In this document: positions 26,233-33,866 of the stretch, piece by piece
How the letters are laid out: every line of letters begins with the position of its first letter
Numbering within the stretch: the first letter of the stretch is position 1
Assembly: GCA_965214635.1 (NCBI GenBank)
Contig: OZ243964.1
Coordinates: forward strand, 992,001 to 1,056,000
DNA from: Bin90 sp965214635
GTDB lineage: Bacteria > Chloroflexota > Dehalococcoidia > Lucifugimonadales > JADFKI01
DNA length: 64,000 nucleotides
Direction: 5' to 3'
Position numbers and translations under genes: made by a program
The notes under the pieces: generated by a model
What the model was told of the DNA's origin: nothing
The model's database searches: none
Seen by the model: only the letters and a program-made list of their open reading frames with translations

Positions 26233-26731
26233 GTGGTTCTCCTTTTGGGTCTTGTGGGTCAGGGAATCCAGTTACTCCAGCGATTTTCTGCAGTTGCTCG
26301 ACGTAATTCAGCAAGTGTTTTTGTAGTTCTGCAAGCTCGGTTCGGAACTCCTGTTGTTTCAACTTGTCGTTGAAGGCACCAGATAGGGCTTCACGGTGCC
26401 ATTTGGTAGTAAATGGGCGCACTCCCTGGTTCAGCATGGCGATGGCTACCTTACCGCACTCATTAGCCGGCTGTCCGTGTCGCCGGAGTATTTCACGAGT
26501 AGTCGGGAATAACGAGTACAAGCTATGTAGGGCTGTACTTTCGTCACCGCTTTCATCACCCATTGGTTGGGTGACTACAGTAGTAGCCATCTCGACATAC
26601 AGCTCCCAAGCAGCAAGTTTATCAGCGTCCTTGAACGAAGCAGTCCAGGAAATTGAGGCCGTTCCGGGCAAGCTCAACCGCACTGTCATTGACTGCGAAT
26701 GTACTCGCCTGAATAGATTTGGCATCTTCAT
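26207..26731 (-). CDS. Conserved small protein of the type I R-M/TIR operon, function unknown
   Basis: 174 residues. Beta-like N-terminus, central helices (WELYVEMATTVVTQP) and a motif VAIAMLNQGVRPFTTKWH of the LRPF-T-KWH kind that I associate with small proteins beside hsdM and TIR genes; C-terminal coiled-coil-like helix (about 125-150). It overlaps the hsdM stop by 4 bp and the TIR start by 26 bp, so translation is coupled. No catalytic residues or membrane segments seen. It may be a TIR partner or sensor; that is a guess from linkage. Confidence 0.65.
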   Translation of the reverse strand: MKMPNLFRRVHSQSMTVRLSLPGTASISWTASFKDADKLAAWELYVEMATTVVTQPMGDESGDESTALHSLYSLFPTTREILRRHGQPANECGKVAIAMLNQGVRPFTTKWHREALSGAFNDKLKQQEFRTELAELQKHLLNYVEQLQKIAGVTGFPDPQDPKGEPLVPTSTEA

Positions 26732-28710
26732 GCTGGATTCCCTGAGATGATACTATTCAATAGCCCTTCGCTTTCCTGCTCCAATGCCAGAATATCGGCC
26801 CGTATCTCTTCCAGAGGACGCATGGGTTCTGGCTTGTAGAAGTGGCGGTTGAAGCTGATTTCGTAGCCGATTTTCACTTTGTTCGGGTTGTACCAAGCAT
26901 CGGCGGCATAGGGCAGCACCTCACGGCGTAGGAAGGCTTCGATGCCGCTATCATACAGCAACGGTATCTGCTCGGTGTCCCGCAACTGCGGGTCCGGCTC
27001 GTACTCCACGACTGCGGGCTTGCCCTCGATGGTGGCGGAGAATAACCCGTTCAGCGGAGCGGCTTTGGCGCTCTTGCGGTGCGCTTTCTTTATGACCGGC
27101 GTTGCGTCCTTGTCCCGTGTTCCGGTGGAGCGAAGTTGCCTAATCTCGGCAGCTTTATAGACTTTTTCCGGGGCTGTGCCTTTGATTCGCAGTGGTCTAT
27201 CGACGGTAACCTTCCAGTAGCCGAAGGCGGCGTTGGGAAAGATTTTGGACTCCGCCGTTTCCTCGAAAGCCAAGAAAGTGTCGGTGATGCGCTCAATGTC
27301 GGCTGGCGACAACTCGCAGTTCTTCTGCCCCAAGTTCTTGCGTAGCGGCGTGAACCATCCTGTGGCGTCAATCAGCTGTATGCTGCCCTGCCGATGGGAC
27401 GGTTTGCGATTGGTGAGCACCCAGATGTAGGTGGCGATGCTGGTGTTGTAGAACATATTGAGAGGCAGTGCGACGATGGCTTCCAGCCAGTCGTTTTCGA
27501 TAATCCAGCGGCGTACATTGCTTTCGCCCTGTCCGGCGTCGCCGGTGAACAGGGAACTGCCGTTATGGACTTCGGCGATGCGGCTGCCCAATGGGGTGTC
27601 AGGCTTCATCTTGCTGAGCATATTGGCGAGGAACATCATCTGCCCGTCGCTGACCCGAGTAGCCAGGGAATACTCAGGGTCATCGGCGTGCTGTATAACG
27701 AACCTGGGATCGTTCATCCTTGTCCTGCCGCCCATGCGGTCGCGGTCGGTCTTCCAGCTCTTGCCGTAAGGCGGGTTGCTGAGCATAAAGTCGAAAGTTT
27801 GGGTCTTAAAGGCGTCGTTGGACAAAGTGGAATGCTGGGGGCCGCCGATGATGTTGGCGTCCGCGCCCTGCTCGCCTTTGAGCAGCAGGTCAGCCTTGCA
27901 GATAGCGTAGGTCTCAGAGTTGACCTCCTGCCCATAGATGTGAGTTGACACGGATTTGCCGCGCTGCTCCGCCAAGCCCTGAAGCGTCTGCTCGGCGATG
28001 GTGAGCATTCCGCCGGTGCCCAAAGCGCCGTCGTAAAGCAGGTAGGTGCCTGATTGAATATGGTCGGCAACCGGACGGAAAACCAGTTGCGCCATTAGCT
28101 CAACGGCATCGCGCGGCGTCCAGTGCTCGCCGGCTTCCTCATTGTTTTCCTCGTTAAATCGGCGCACAAGGTCTTCAAATATGGTGCCCATGGCGTGGTT
28201 ATCCAAACCGGGAAGCCGTACCGAGCCGTCTGCGTTCAACAACGGCTCTGGGCTGAGGTTGATATCCGGGGATAGGAACCGCTCGATGAGAGTAGCGAGA
28301 GCGTCGCCCTCCGACAGGCGGTTGAGCTGGTTGCGGAACTCGAACTTTTCCAAGATGTCTTGGACATTAGGAGAAAATCCGTCCAAGTATGCGGTGAAAT
28401 CGGATTTGAGCTGCTGCTGCGACGCGCGGGACGATAAATCCCTCAGGGTGAATGGCGAGGTGTTGTAGAAGGCTTGTCCAGCAATCTGTTGCAACACGCT
28501 GTCTTGTTCCAAGATGACGGCATCGTCAAGCCACTGCTTTTCTGCCAAAACTTTCTGCTTGGTAGGCTCCAGCACGGCGTCGAGGCGGCGTAGAACGGTC
28601 ATAGGCAGGATAACATCACGGTATTTGCCGCGCACATACAGATCTCGGAGTATGTCATCGGCGACGCCCCAGATGAAGTTGGAAATTCGGTTGAGTTGGG
28701 AGTCTTGCAT
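26728..28710 (-). CDS. hsdM: Type I restriction-modification methyltransferase subunit HsdM
   Basis: N6-adenine methyltransferase subunit. The N-terminal helical domain starts QDSQLNRISNFIWGVADDILR. The SAM motif is DGALGTGGML, where the usual A-C-G-T-G-G has Leu in place of Cys; the catalytic motif is NPPY (312-315) and the TPRDAVELMA segment is present. The frame opens at 28749, but the ATG at 28710 matches the family N-terminus. The gene looks whole at 660 residues, yet its partners are truncated (hsdS) or nearly absent (hsdR). It may be inactive for lack of a specificity subunit unless another HsdS acts in trans. Confidence 0.88.
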   Translation of the reverse strand: MQDSQLNRISNFIWGVADDILRDLYVRGKYRDVILPMTVLRRLDAVLEPTKQKVLAEKQWLDDAVILEQDSVLQQIAGQAFYNTSPFTLRDLSSRASQQQLKSDFTAYLDGFSPNVQDILEKFEFRNQLNRLSEGDALATLIERFLSPDINLSPEPLLNADGSVRLPGLDNHAMGTIFEDLVRRFNEENNEEAGEHWTPRDAVELMAQLVFRPVADHIQSGTYLLYDGALGTGGMLTIAEQTLQGLAEQRGKSVSTHIYGQEVNSETYAICKADLLLKGEQGADANIIGGPQHSTLSNDAFKTQTFDFMLSNPPYGKSWKTDRDRMGGRTRMNDPRFVIQHADDPEYSLATRVSDGQMMFLANMLSKMKPDTPLGSRIAEVHNGSSLFTGDAGQGESNVRRWIIENDWLEAIVALPLNMFYNTSIATYIWVLTNRKPSHRQGSIQLIDATGWFTPLRKNLGQKNCELSPADIERITDTFLAFEETAESKIFPNAAFGYWKVTVDRPLRIKGTAPEKVYKAAEIRQLRSTGTRDKDATPVIKKAHRKSAKAAPLNGLFSATIEGKPAVVEYEPDPQLRDTEQIPLLYDSGIEAFLRREVLPYAADAWYNPNKVKIGYEISFNRHFYKPEPMRPLEEIRADILALEQESEGLLNSIISGNPA

Positions 28711-28816
28711 GGATGCCCCGAATGAGCGTCTCTTAAGCACAACCGCCACTCATTCCGGCGGTGTCCACTGTTCCGCATCTGATGTCTCGGTTTTGGGACG
28801 CATTGTTATTGCCTCT

Positions 28817-28845
28817 ATTGTAGCATCCTGACAGATTGTGCTTAA
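28817..28845 (-). promoter_or_regulatory. Possible promoter of the hsdM operon
   Basis: On the minus strand a good -10 (TACAAT, 28822-28817) lies 17 bp after a weak -35 (TTAAGC, 28845-28840), about 110 bp before the hsdM start. Confidence 0.3.
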
Positions 28846-28879
28846 GTAAAATTTATGTCGGTGGTACAGTCGGAACCTA

Positions 28880-29149
28880 GGTAGCGTTTCCATTCAGGTG
28901 GTGTATGGCAGAAGCCCCCGGCGTTGCAGCAGTACCCGCAGGTTGTGATGCGTCCACGCCGTACCCATTCGCTCCAGACGCCTTATCTCGCGCTGAAACC
29001 GCTCCAACCGAGATGTGGTCCTGTATCTAAACTGCTAGTACCCAGATGCGCCAGTCCTTTACCCAGCGTCTTCTTGCACCAAATCAGCCCACGATTACCC
29101 GTCAACTTCATTATCCGAGCAACCAACTTCCTTGCCTCAGGCAAGTCTT
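28880..29149 (-). mobile_element. One-ended fragment of the same IS family, copy B
   Basis: Starts with the same terminal repeat (GGTAGCGTTTCCATTCAGGT) and follows copies A and C through the transposase C-terminal region, breaking off after the GCAAGTCTT near 29149. No second end exists. Same orientation as copies A and C. It lies between the hsdM promoter and the 3' end of the E2-E1 gene. Confidence 0.8.
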
Positions 29150-29176
29150 AAAGCAGTCTAATGTGAGATAAAAAGC

Positions 29177-30604
29177 TCATTGGGATGTGTGTGCGTACGA
29201 TGTTGGCACAGAAACCCTCCCGATTTGGTCAAATGGAGGCTCCAGAATGGCCCGATAGACATCAACTACTTCATCAGAGAATTCGTGGCGTCCAGTCATT
29301 GTATCCACCGTGACTTGCACAATTAAAGAAGCGCAAGCAAGCACCGCCGACGGAGGGGCGTTGTTCACAGGCGCAGAGCAACCCAATTGAGGAACCGCGA
29401 ACTCCTCAGATTCGTCTCCAACAGGAATTTCCGGATACCGTGATAGATCCTCACGCTGGTGAATGAGAGTATCATCCGGCAGAGCCTGTCGTTGCACCCT
29501 ACCGATAAATCCCCCGCGGTAGAGCGCCCCGGAAACCAAGGGCTTCTCTATAGCCCCAGCGACAACTGCCAGCGAGTAGGTCAGAGCTTCGTTTCCCGTA
29601 GTGTCAATAACGATGTCGGCGTCCGCTACGCGCTCGCGCAACTCCATTGGTGTGCGTGCTGGGGGCGACTTCTTGAAGACACTGACTGTTGTCCATGGCG
29701 CATGTGCTTCGATCGCGGCTTTTACCGCGTCCACCTTGGGTTTGCCTACTTGATCGTGTCCAGCGACATGTCTGACGACATTGCCCGGCAGCAGTACATC
29801 ATAATCGACGATCTCTATGGAACCTATCCCGCTCTCGGCAAGTGTCAATGCTGTGTGTCCACCAAGTGCGCCCGCTCCAAAAACGACTGCTTTGCAACAG
29901 CGTAAAGTGGATGCGTCGGCACCTGCCCGAAGAATCAAGGTTTGCTCATCGTTCGGTCCGGGTTGCAACGCTATCATCTCCTCAGTGTCTCCTACGCCTT
30001 TACACGCCATGACCAGGAGGTCCGTCCTCCCACGCCATTCCCAGCAGAAGAGAATGATGTCAATTCCACCGCTGGCAACGAGTTCCTGAGAATTCCGCCG
30101 TTCTGCAAGCGCCTTCCGGAGTCCCCTGCGCTGCTTTCTCGGTAGGCTAGCTAAAACTTCCGAAAGTTGACGCGGTGGCGGCGACTTCAATTCGCCCACA
30201 TGGAACCACATCCCGCGCAGTTCATTCCCCAACCGCTTGCGCCCGGGGAGAATATCCACTCGCATAGGATTAAGATTAACCAATCCTCGACAGTCCCCCC
30301 AGCCGCCTCTCCGAATACCGAGTGTTGGCAGGTTGAAAATCGCCGCGATGGCGGATTGCGCCTTGAAATTCAGAAGAGCGTCGAGTCCCAGATCCTGTCC
30401 CTCCCAGCCAAGCTTGGCATTCTCACACCATTCTTCAATTCTCGAAAACAGTCCCTCAGCCGTAGTCCATTCCGGGCTGAAGTCGCCATCCTGCCACAAG
30501 CATACGAACCCGTCTAGCGTAGAATGGTTGGTGTTGAGTCCCTGCACGAAAAGGGCGGGCGGTTGAAACGGCCATCCAGGCGCAATATAAATATCCATCG
30601 CCAC
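29177..30604 (-). CDS. E2-E1 fusion of ubiquitin-like conjugation (CBASS Cap2-like), 5' end frameshifted
   Basis: The N-terminal part is an E2-like fold: IAPGWPFQPPALFVQ (the FP-x-PP element), a His in NTNH and the candidate catalytic Cys35 in DGFVCLWQDGD. After a linker region comes an E1/ThiF adenylation domain with GAGALGG (242-248), VDYDVLLPGNVVRH and VIDTTGNE; C408 in PQLGCSAP is a candidate E1 cysteine. In type II CBASS, Cap2 conjugates the cGAS-like nucleotidyltransferase through its C-terminus; related E1-E2 genes occur in Bil systems. No JAB protease or full nucleotidyltransferase gene is seen nearby. The first 45 codons of the E2 lie in another frame (30613-30750), so this start at 30604 is formal. 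Confidence 0.75.
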   Translation of the reverse strand: MAMDIYIAPGWPFQPPALFVQGLNTNHSTLDGFVCLWQDGDFSPEWTTAEGLFSRIEEWCENAKLGWEGQDLGLDALLNFKAQSAIAAIFNLPTLGIRRGGWGDCRGLVNLNPMRVDILPGRKRLGNELRGMWFHVGELKSPPPRQLSEVLASLPRKQRRGLRKALAERRNSQELVASGGIDIILFCWEWRGRTDLLVMACKGVGDTEEMIALQPGPNDEQTLILRAGADASTLRCCKAVVFGAGALGGHTALTLAESGIGSIEIVDYDVLLPGNVVRHVAGHDQVGKPKVDAVKAAIEAHAPWTTVSVFKKSPPARTPMELRERVADADIVIDTTGNEALTYSLAVVAGAIEKPLVSGALYRGGFIGRVQRQALPDDTLIHQREDLSRYPEIPVGDESEEFAVPQLGCSAPVNNAPPSAVLACASLIVQVTVDTMTGRHEFSDEVVDVYRAILEPPFDQIGRVSVPTSYAHTSQ

Positions 30605-30612
30605 CGCGTCCG

Positions 30613-30750
30613 TCAGCTCCTAAAGGCCGGGTGGATTGCCCCGCGCCATTTCCGGGCATTGTAGCCATCGATGGGCCTGAATCCCAACGTCTTCAGATCT
30701 GAGATAAATCCCTCAAGCGAGTCCTCGTAAAAGTGTTCCTGTCCAGCCAT
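30613..30750 (-). pseudogene. 5' fragment of the E2-E1 gene, out of frame
   Basis: From the ATG at 30750 a 45-codon frame reads MAGQEHFYEDSLEGFISDLK... and ends KWRGAIHPAFRS-stop. The W-x-G segment is what should precede the strand ELTDAVAMDIYIAPG that continues in the neighbouring frame. A single-base change near 30615-30625 would join them into one E2 domain of normal length. Confidence 0.65.
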
Positions 30751-30753
30751 CTT

Positions 30754-30894
30754 CTACCCAAACCTGCGCGCTTCATTGCGTCGCGCTACCGGTATGCCCG
30801 AACCAGCAGTAGCGCTCACGCCGGACCTATTGGCTGTGCCGCTCCGAGAGTCGCTTGCGACACTGCGTTCGCTTCCACTGCTATCAGACGAACC
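30754..30894 (-). pseudogene. Possible 3' remnant of an upstream gene, ending Arg-Arg-Phe-Gly
   Basis: A 46-codon open stretch without a start codon. It is Ser/Gly-rich and then reads GIPVARRNEARRFG before TAG at 30756-30754, leaving one codon before the E2 ATG. The tight spacing suggests the end of a gene once translated just ahead of the E2-E1 gene. A C-terminal glycine is what E1-E2 systems act on, so a lost conjugation target is possible. Low confidence: the piece is short and of low complexity. Confidence 0.3.
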
Positions 30895-30922
30895 TTATTG
30901 CGACAACAAACCGCCGCATCAG

Positions 30923-30959
30923 AAAAGGGGGCAGAGCGAAACGCTCTGCCCCCTTTTTT
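30923..30959 (-). terminator. Strong bidirectional Rho-independent terminator
   Basis: A perfect 12-bp GC-rich stem (30927-30938 with 30942-30953) around an AAA loop, with four A before and six T after. It ends the minus-strand LRR gene stopping at 31010 and could also stop plus-strand transcription. It is the counterpart of the terminator at 62-92. Confidence 0.9.
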
Positions 30960-31009
30960 CCGGCGTGCTAGCCTTTGTCGCTAGACGCTACGGATGTTGC
31001 CGATACCCG

Positions 31010-31903
31010 TCAATCGCAGGACGACAGCCCTAACTCTGCCATGTCGTTGTCTTCCACATCGAACAGCGCCGCAGGTATGCACCCTGTTATGTCGTTGGAG
31101 TGGAGATGCAATACCCTCAGGTTAGCAAGGTTGCCCAACTCAGCGGGTATCGCGCCCGCCAGACGGTTGCGGTAGATAGACAAGAGATTCAGGTTAGCAA
31201 GGTTACCCAACTCTGGTGGTATTGCCCCACTTAATTGGTTGTCATTGAGACGCAACCGCGTCAGGTTTGTAAGGTCGCCTAGTTCTGCCGGTATCTCACC
31301 CGTTAGTCGGTTTTGCGAAAGTGTCAACTTCTTCAGGTTAGCAAGGTCGCCCAACTCAGCGGGTATCTCACCCGTCAGCCTCGTGTTAATCAGCTCCAAC
31401 TCTTCCACCCGATCTTTAGCCTCTACCGTGCTTGCCACAGTTACGCCACGCCACTCGCGGATAGAGCGATCTGCCGACCAATTCAGCACTATGTTGCCAT
31501 TCGTGAAGGATTCCAGCGCTGCCAGCAGGTTCGTGCAATCCGCCACTAGACCGGGGTTCGAAGCCGGCTCTGGTACAGCCGTGCCGCTGGAGCAGGTGGC
31601 TTCCGGTGCCGGCGTAGGCGTAGGCGTCGGCGTAAGTGTCGGTGTCGGCGTCAGTACTGGCGTAGGCGTAGGCGCAGGTGTTGGTGTCTGCGTAGGCGTG
31701 AGTACTGGCGTAGGCGTAGGTGTTGGTGTCTGCGTAGGCGTAGGTGTTGACATCGGCGCGCAGAACAACAGGCCCGTATCTGCCAAATCGTTGTTTCTCA
31801 CACCAAACAGCGCCGCTGGTATGCACCCCGTCAGGCTGTTGTTGCTCAGCCACAACGATGTCAGGTTAGTCAAGTCGCCCAACTCAGACGGTAGCGTTTC
31901 CAT
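31010..31903 (-). pseudogene. LRR surface protein, 5' end removed by IS copy C
   Basis: A paralogue of the gene at 148-3879. One partial LRR with the GCIP closing element, a Pro/Thr linker (about 31600-31755), then a full module with the Cys-pair, W-x-GVTV cap and five LRRs, ending GCIPAALFDVEDNDMAELGL and a final Cys. The formal start at 31903 lies inside the inverted repeat of the IS: the first residues METL are IS sequence. The signal peptide and earlier modules are absent on the other side of the IS, so the gene is a truncated remnant and any product would not be secreted. The terminator at 30923-30959 is still in place. Confidence 0.8.
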
Positions 31904-32912
31904 TCAGGTGGTCGAAGACAGAAGCCCCCTGCGTTGCAGCAGTACCAGCAGGTTGTGATGCGTCCACGCTGTGCCCATTCGCTCACGACGCCTTATCTCT
32001 CGCTGAAACCGCTCCAACCGAGATGTGGTCTTGTATCTAGACTGACCAGTACTCAGATGAGCCAGTCCCTTAGTGCACCAAATCAACCCACGACCACCCG
32101 TCAACTTCACTATCCGTGCAACCAACTTCCTTGCCTCAGCCAAGTCTTCTGACATCAGCAACTCTTTGGCTTCGTCCCAGCCCACTTCGCCTATATTGCG
32201 CTTGTACTCCCGAAGCTGATGGGCTAGACCATTCCAATGGCCTCTGCTATCGCTCTGTCCCCATCGCTCACTAGGTGGGCAGGCTGTCTCATCCCACGCT
32301 CATAGGCTTCGGTCAGCGTGTCTTCCCAACTCCCGAACGACGCCATCACACCGCCCTTGTCGTCCCGGAACACCTTCATCTCCTGCTTCCCGCCACGAAC
32401 ACCCACCCACACTCCGTCCATCTCCGACACATCGCCAGTAAGCTCAGGTCGCTCCAACTTCTCCTGCTTGAGCCACTTGCACAGGGCGCTCTTGGCGAAC
32501 CCATACAGATCACCGACCTTGGCATAACTCAACCCCATCGCCGCCAGTCTCACCGCCTCTTCACGCGTTTTTTTGAGTACGACTTGCGGCGCTCCACATC
32601 GCCCACTAGTTCCATACCACTCTGCATATCTCCGCACTTCCCACATCTGAACACGGGCATTGCCAAGTTCACTGCGCCATACTTGGTGATGAGTGTGCGT
32701 CGATAGCTGTGGTGGCGTGCCATCGCTAGGTCGCAGGCTTTGCACATCGGCTTGTAGAGCATCAGCGCATCTTGAAGCGTGTCTTGTATTTCCTGTGTAA
32801 CCGTCTTTTCTGCTTGCTCTTCCAGTCGGTATAGCATACCCATTCGTTTCCCCCCTCTGGTAATGGCTTACGCCTCATTCTACAACTCAACCACCTGAAT
32901 GGAAACGCTACC
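31890..32912 (-). mobile_element. IS copy C, the longest copy, right edge of the island
   Basis: A 1023-bp element with perfect 22-bp terminal inverted repeats (31890-31911 and 32891-32912; the first 20 bases are GGTAGCGTTTCCATTCAGGT). It carries a two-frame transposase on the minus strand. Its left flank (ACTCAGAC, inside the LRR gene) and right flank (AACCCGCCA) do not match each other, so it has no target duplication of its own. The N-terminal zinc-finger layout (K-x-C-x2-C, FRCGKCG) recalls ISKra4/ISLre2-type transposases, but I do not assign a family. Confidence 0.88.
31904..32843 (-). pseudogene. Transposase of IS copy C, broken
   Basis: The N-terminal frame (32843-32550) has a Cys-pair zinc finger (CKAC, FRCGKCG) and ends after KSYSKKRVKRR. 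The continuation VVLKKTREEAVRLAAMG lies in the -1 frame across a run of seven A, as in elements using programmed -1 frameshifting. That frame ends at 32224 after AEAIGMV. A third frame then gives QLREYKRNIGEVGW and TSRLERFQREIRRRER, so the catalytic middle has lost bases. Copies A and B keep four residues (within WCKK-x-L-x-KGLAHL) that copy C lacks. Not functional. Confidence 0.75.
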
Positions 32913-32921
32913 AACCCGCCA
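32913..32921. repeat. 9-bp repeat AACCCGCCA, right flank of copy C and left target duplication of the IS1-like element
   Basis: Identical to 33760-33768 on the far side of the IS1-like element, a perfect 9-bp target duplication. It also matches 8 of 9 bases of 7298-7306, the outer flank of IS copy A. Confidence 0.9.
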
Positions 32922-32988
32922 GGTATTCTCAACATACAGAGATAATGAGTTATAATATGTCATAACATCAAACACAGTGAGGTATCTT

Positions 32989-33273
32989 ATGGCCCGTGAA
33001 CGTACCTATCGCCACGATATTCGCTGCATCGACTGCGGCTCTAACTGGATGCGCAAAAACGGACTAGCGCGCGGCAAGCAGTCTTACAGATGCGGAGACT
33101 GTGGTCGCCGCTACTTCCCAGAGGCTGCATATCACCGCCCCAGCGCTGCCCTCAAGGCACAGGCGGTTAAGATGTATCTGGAAGGCAGCAGTTTGAGCGC
33201 CGTAGGCAGAGTGTTTGGGTACAGCGCCACAGCGGTTCACGGGTGGGTGAAAAAAGGGGGCGTGAGGCATTAG
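32989..33273 (+). CDS. insA: IS1-family InsA-like protein (zinc finger and helix-turn-helix)
   Basis: The N-terminal part of the IS1 transposase. A zinc finger of two Cys pairs (C-x2-C in RCIDCGS and RCGDCGRRY) is followed by a helix-turn-helix (SLSAVGRVFGYSATAVHGWV) that binds the IS ends. I start at ATG 32989, with GAGG six bases upstream, rather than the in-frame GTG at 32977. The frame ends TAG 30 bp into insB, after an AAAAAAG slippery run at 33250-33256, so the InsAB fusion is probably made by -1 frameshifting. Alone, InsA usually represses. Confidence 0.9.
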   Translation: MARERTYRHDIRCIDCGSNWMRKNGLARGKQSYRCGDCGRRYFPEAAYHRPSAALKAQAVKMYLEGSSLSAVGRVFGYSATAVHGWVKKGGVRH

Positions 33274-33752
33274 AGCGTCTGCGGGAGCGTGGTCGTAGAC
33301 GGACTGAGGGGGCAGAGGCGCAGCGTGCTGCTGCGGTGGTGTCCTGTGATGAGATGTGGACATACAAGCGTGCTCGGCGTGCGGAGTTGCGTGAAGATGT
33401 GTGGATATGGACAGCAGTGGTAGAAGAGGCTGACGGCAGCAGGTGGGTGGACTTTGAGGTGGGCGACCGCAGCGAGAGGACATTCTTGCGCTTGTATGAG
33501 CGCTTACCGGATGCAGAGTTGTATCGCAGTGATGCATATCCTGTGTATCGGTGGTTTCCTCGCAACCGGCATGTGGTGGGGAAGGGAGGTGCGGTGAACT
33601 GGAATGAGGGGCTGCATTCGGTATGGCGAAGTAAGTTGAACCGATTAGTGCGTCGTACAAAGGGCTACACCAAGAGCATACAGATGCTGGTGTATTCGTT
33701 GGCGCTAGTGTGCTGGCATCGGTGGGTAAAATCCAATATCACTGCATGTTAA
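33243..33752 (+). CDS. insB: IS1-family InsB-like DDE transposase domain
   Basis: The catalytic part of the IS1 transposase, normally translated as an InsA-InsB fusion by -1 frameshifting. The DDE residues are visible: D in SCDEMWTY, D in YRSDAYPVY, E in AVNWNEGLHS, with the conserved basic helix VWRSKLNRLVRRTKGYTKS after it. The length of about 169 residues and the end 7 bp before the right inverted repeat are normal. No internal stop or frameshift is seen, so the element may be active. Confidence 0.9.
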   Translation: MGEKRGREALERLRERGRRRTEGAEAQRAAAVVSCDEMWTYKRARRAELREDVWIWTAVVEEADGSRWVDFEVGDRSERTFLRLYERLPDAELYRSDAYPVYRWFPRNRHVVGKGGAVNWNEGLHSVWRSKLNRLVRRTKGYTKSIQMLVYSLALVCWHRWVKSNITAC

Positions 33753-33759
33753 GAATACC

Positions 33760-33768
33760 AACCCGCCA
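33760..33768. repeat. Right target duplication of the IS1-like element
   Basis: AACCCGCCA, identical to 32913-32921. Confidence 0.9.
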
Positions 33769-33775
33769 TCCTCAC

Positions 33776-33804
33776 TTGACATCCCGCCCAACATACCCTA
33801 CCAT
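33776..33804 (+). promoter_or_regulatory. Probable promoter of the three-repeat protein gene
   Basis: A perfect TTGACA (33776-33781) and TACCAT (33799-33804) spaced by 17 bp. It lies 62 bp before the ATG at 33867 and just outside the IS1 target duplication. Confidence 0.5.
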
Positions 33805-33866
33805 ATCCTCATATACGAACATATGTACCTCAAAATCCAGCCACCCCTAACACAAACACCAACGCC

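Larger units (their letters stand above)
32922..33759 (+). mobile_element. IS1-family insertion sequence, apparently intact
   Basis: An 838-bp element with terminal inverted repeats (GGTATTCTCAACATACA at 32922-32938; right end 33743-33759 matching with two differences) and a perfect 9-bp target duplication (AACCCGCCA), the size typical of IS1. It encodes InsA- and InsB-like frames in the usual overlapping order. The unmutated duplication indicates recent insertion, directly against the end of IS copy C. Confidence 0.95.

Noticed and set aside
30733..31033. Small plus-strand frames crossing the terminator at 30923-30959
   Set aside because: They run through a strong hairpin and T run, have no recognisable domain and overlap the minus-strand remnants.
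31890..32912. Copy C as an independent IS insertion with its own target duplication
   Set aside because: The bases flanking its two ends do not match at 8 or 9 positions; only the outer flanks of copies A and C match each other.
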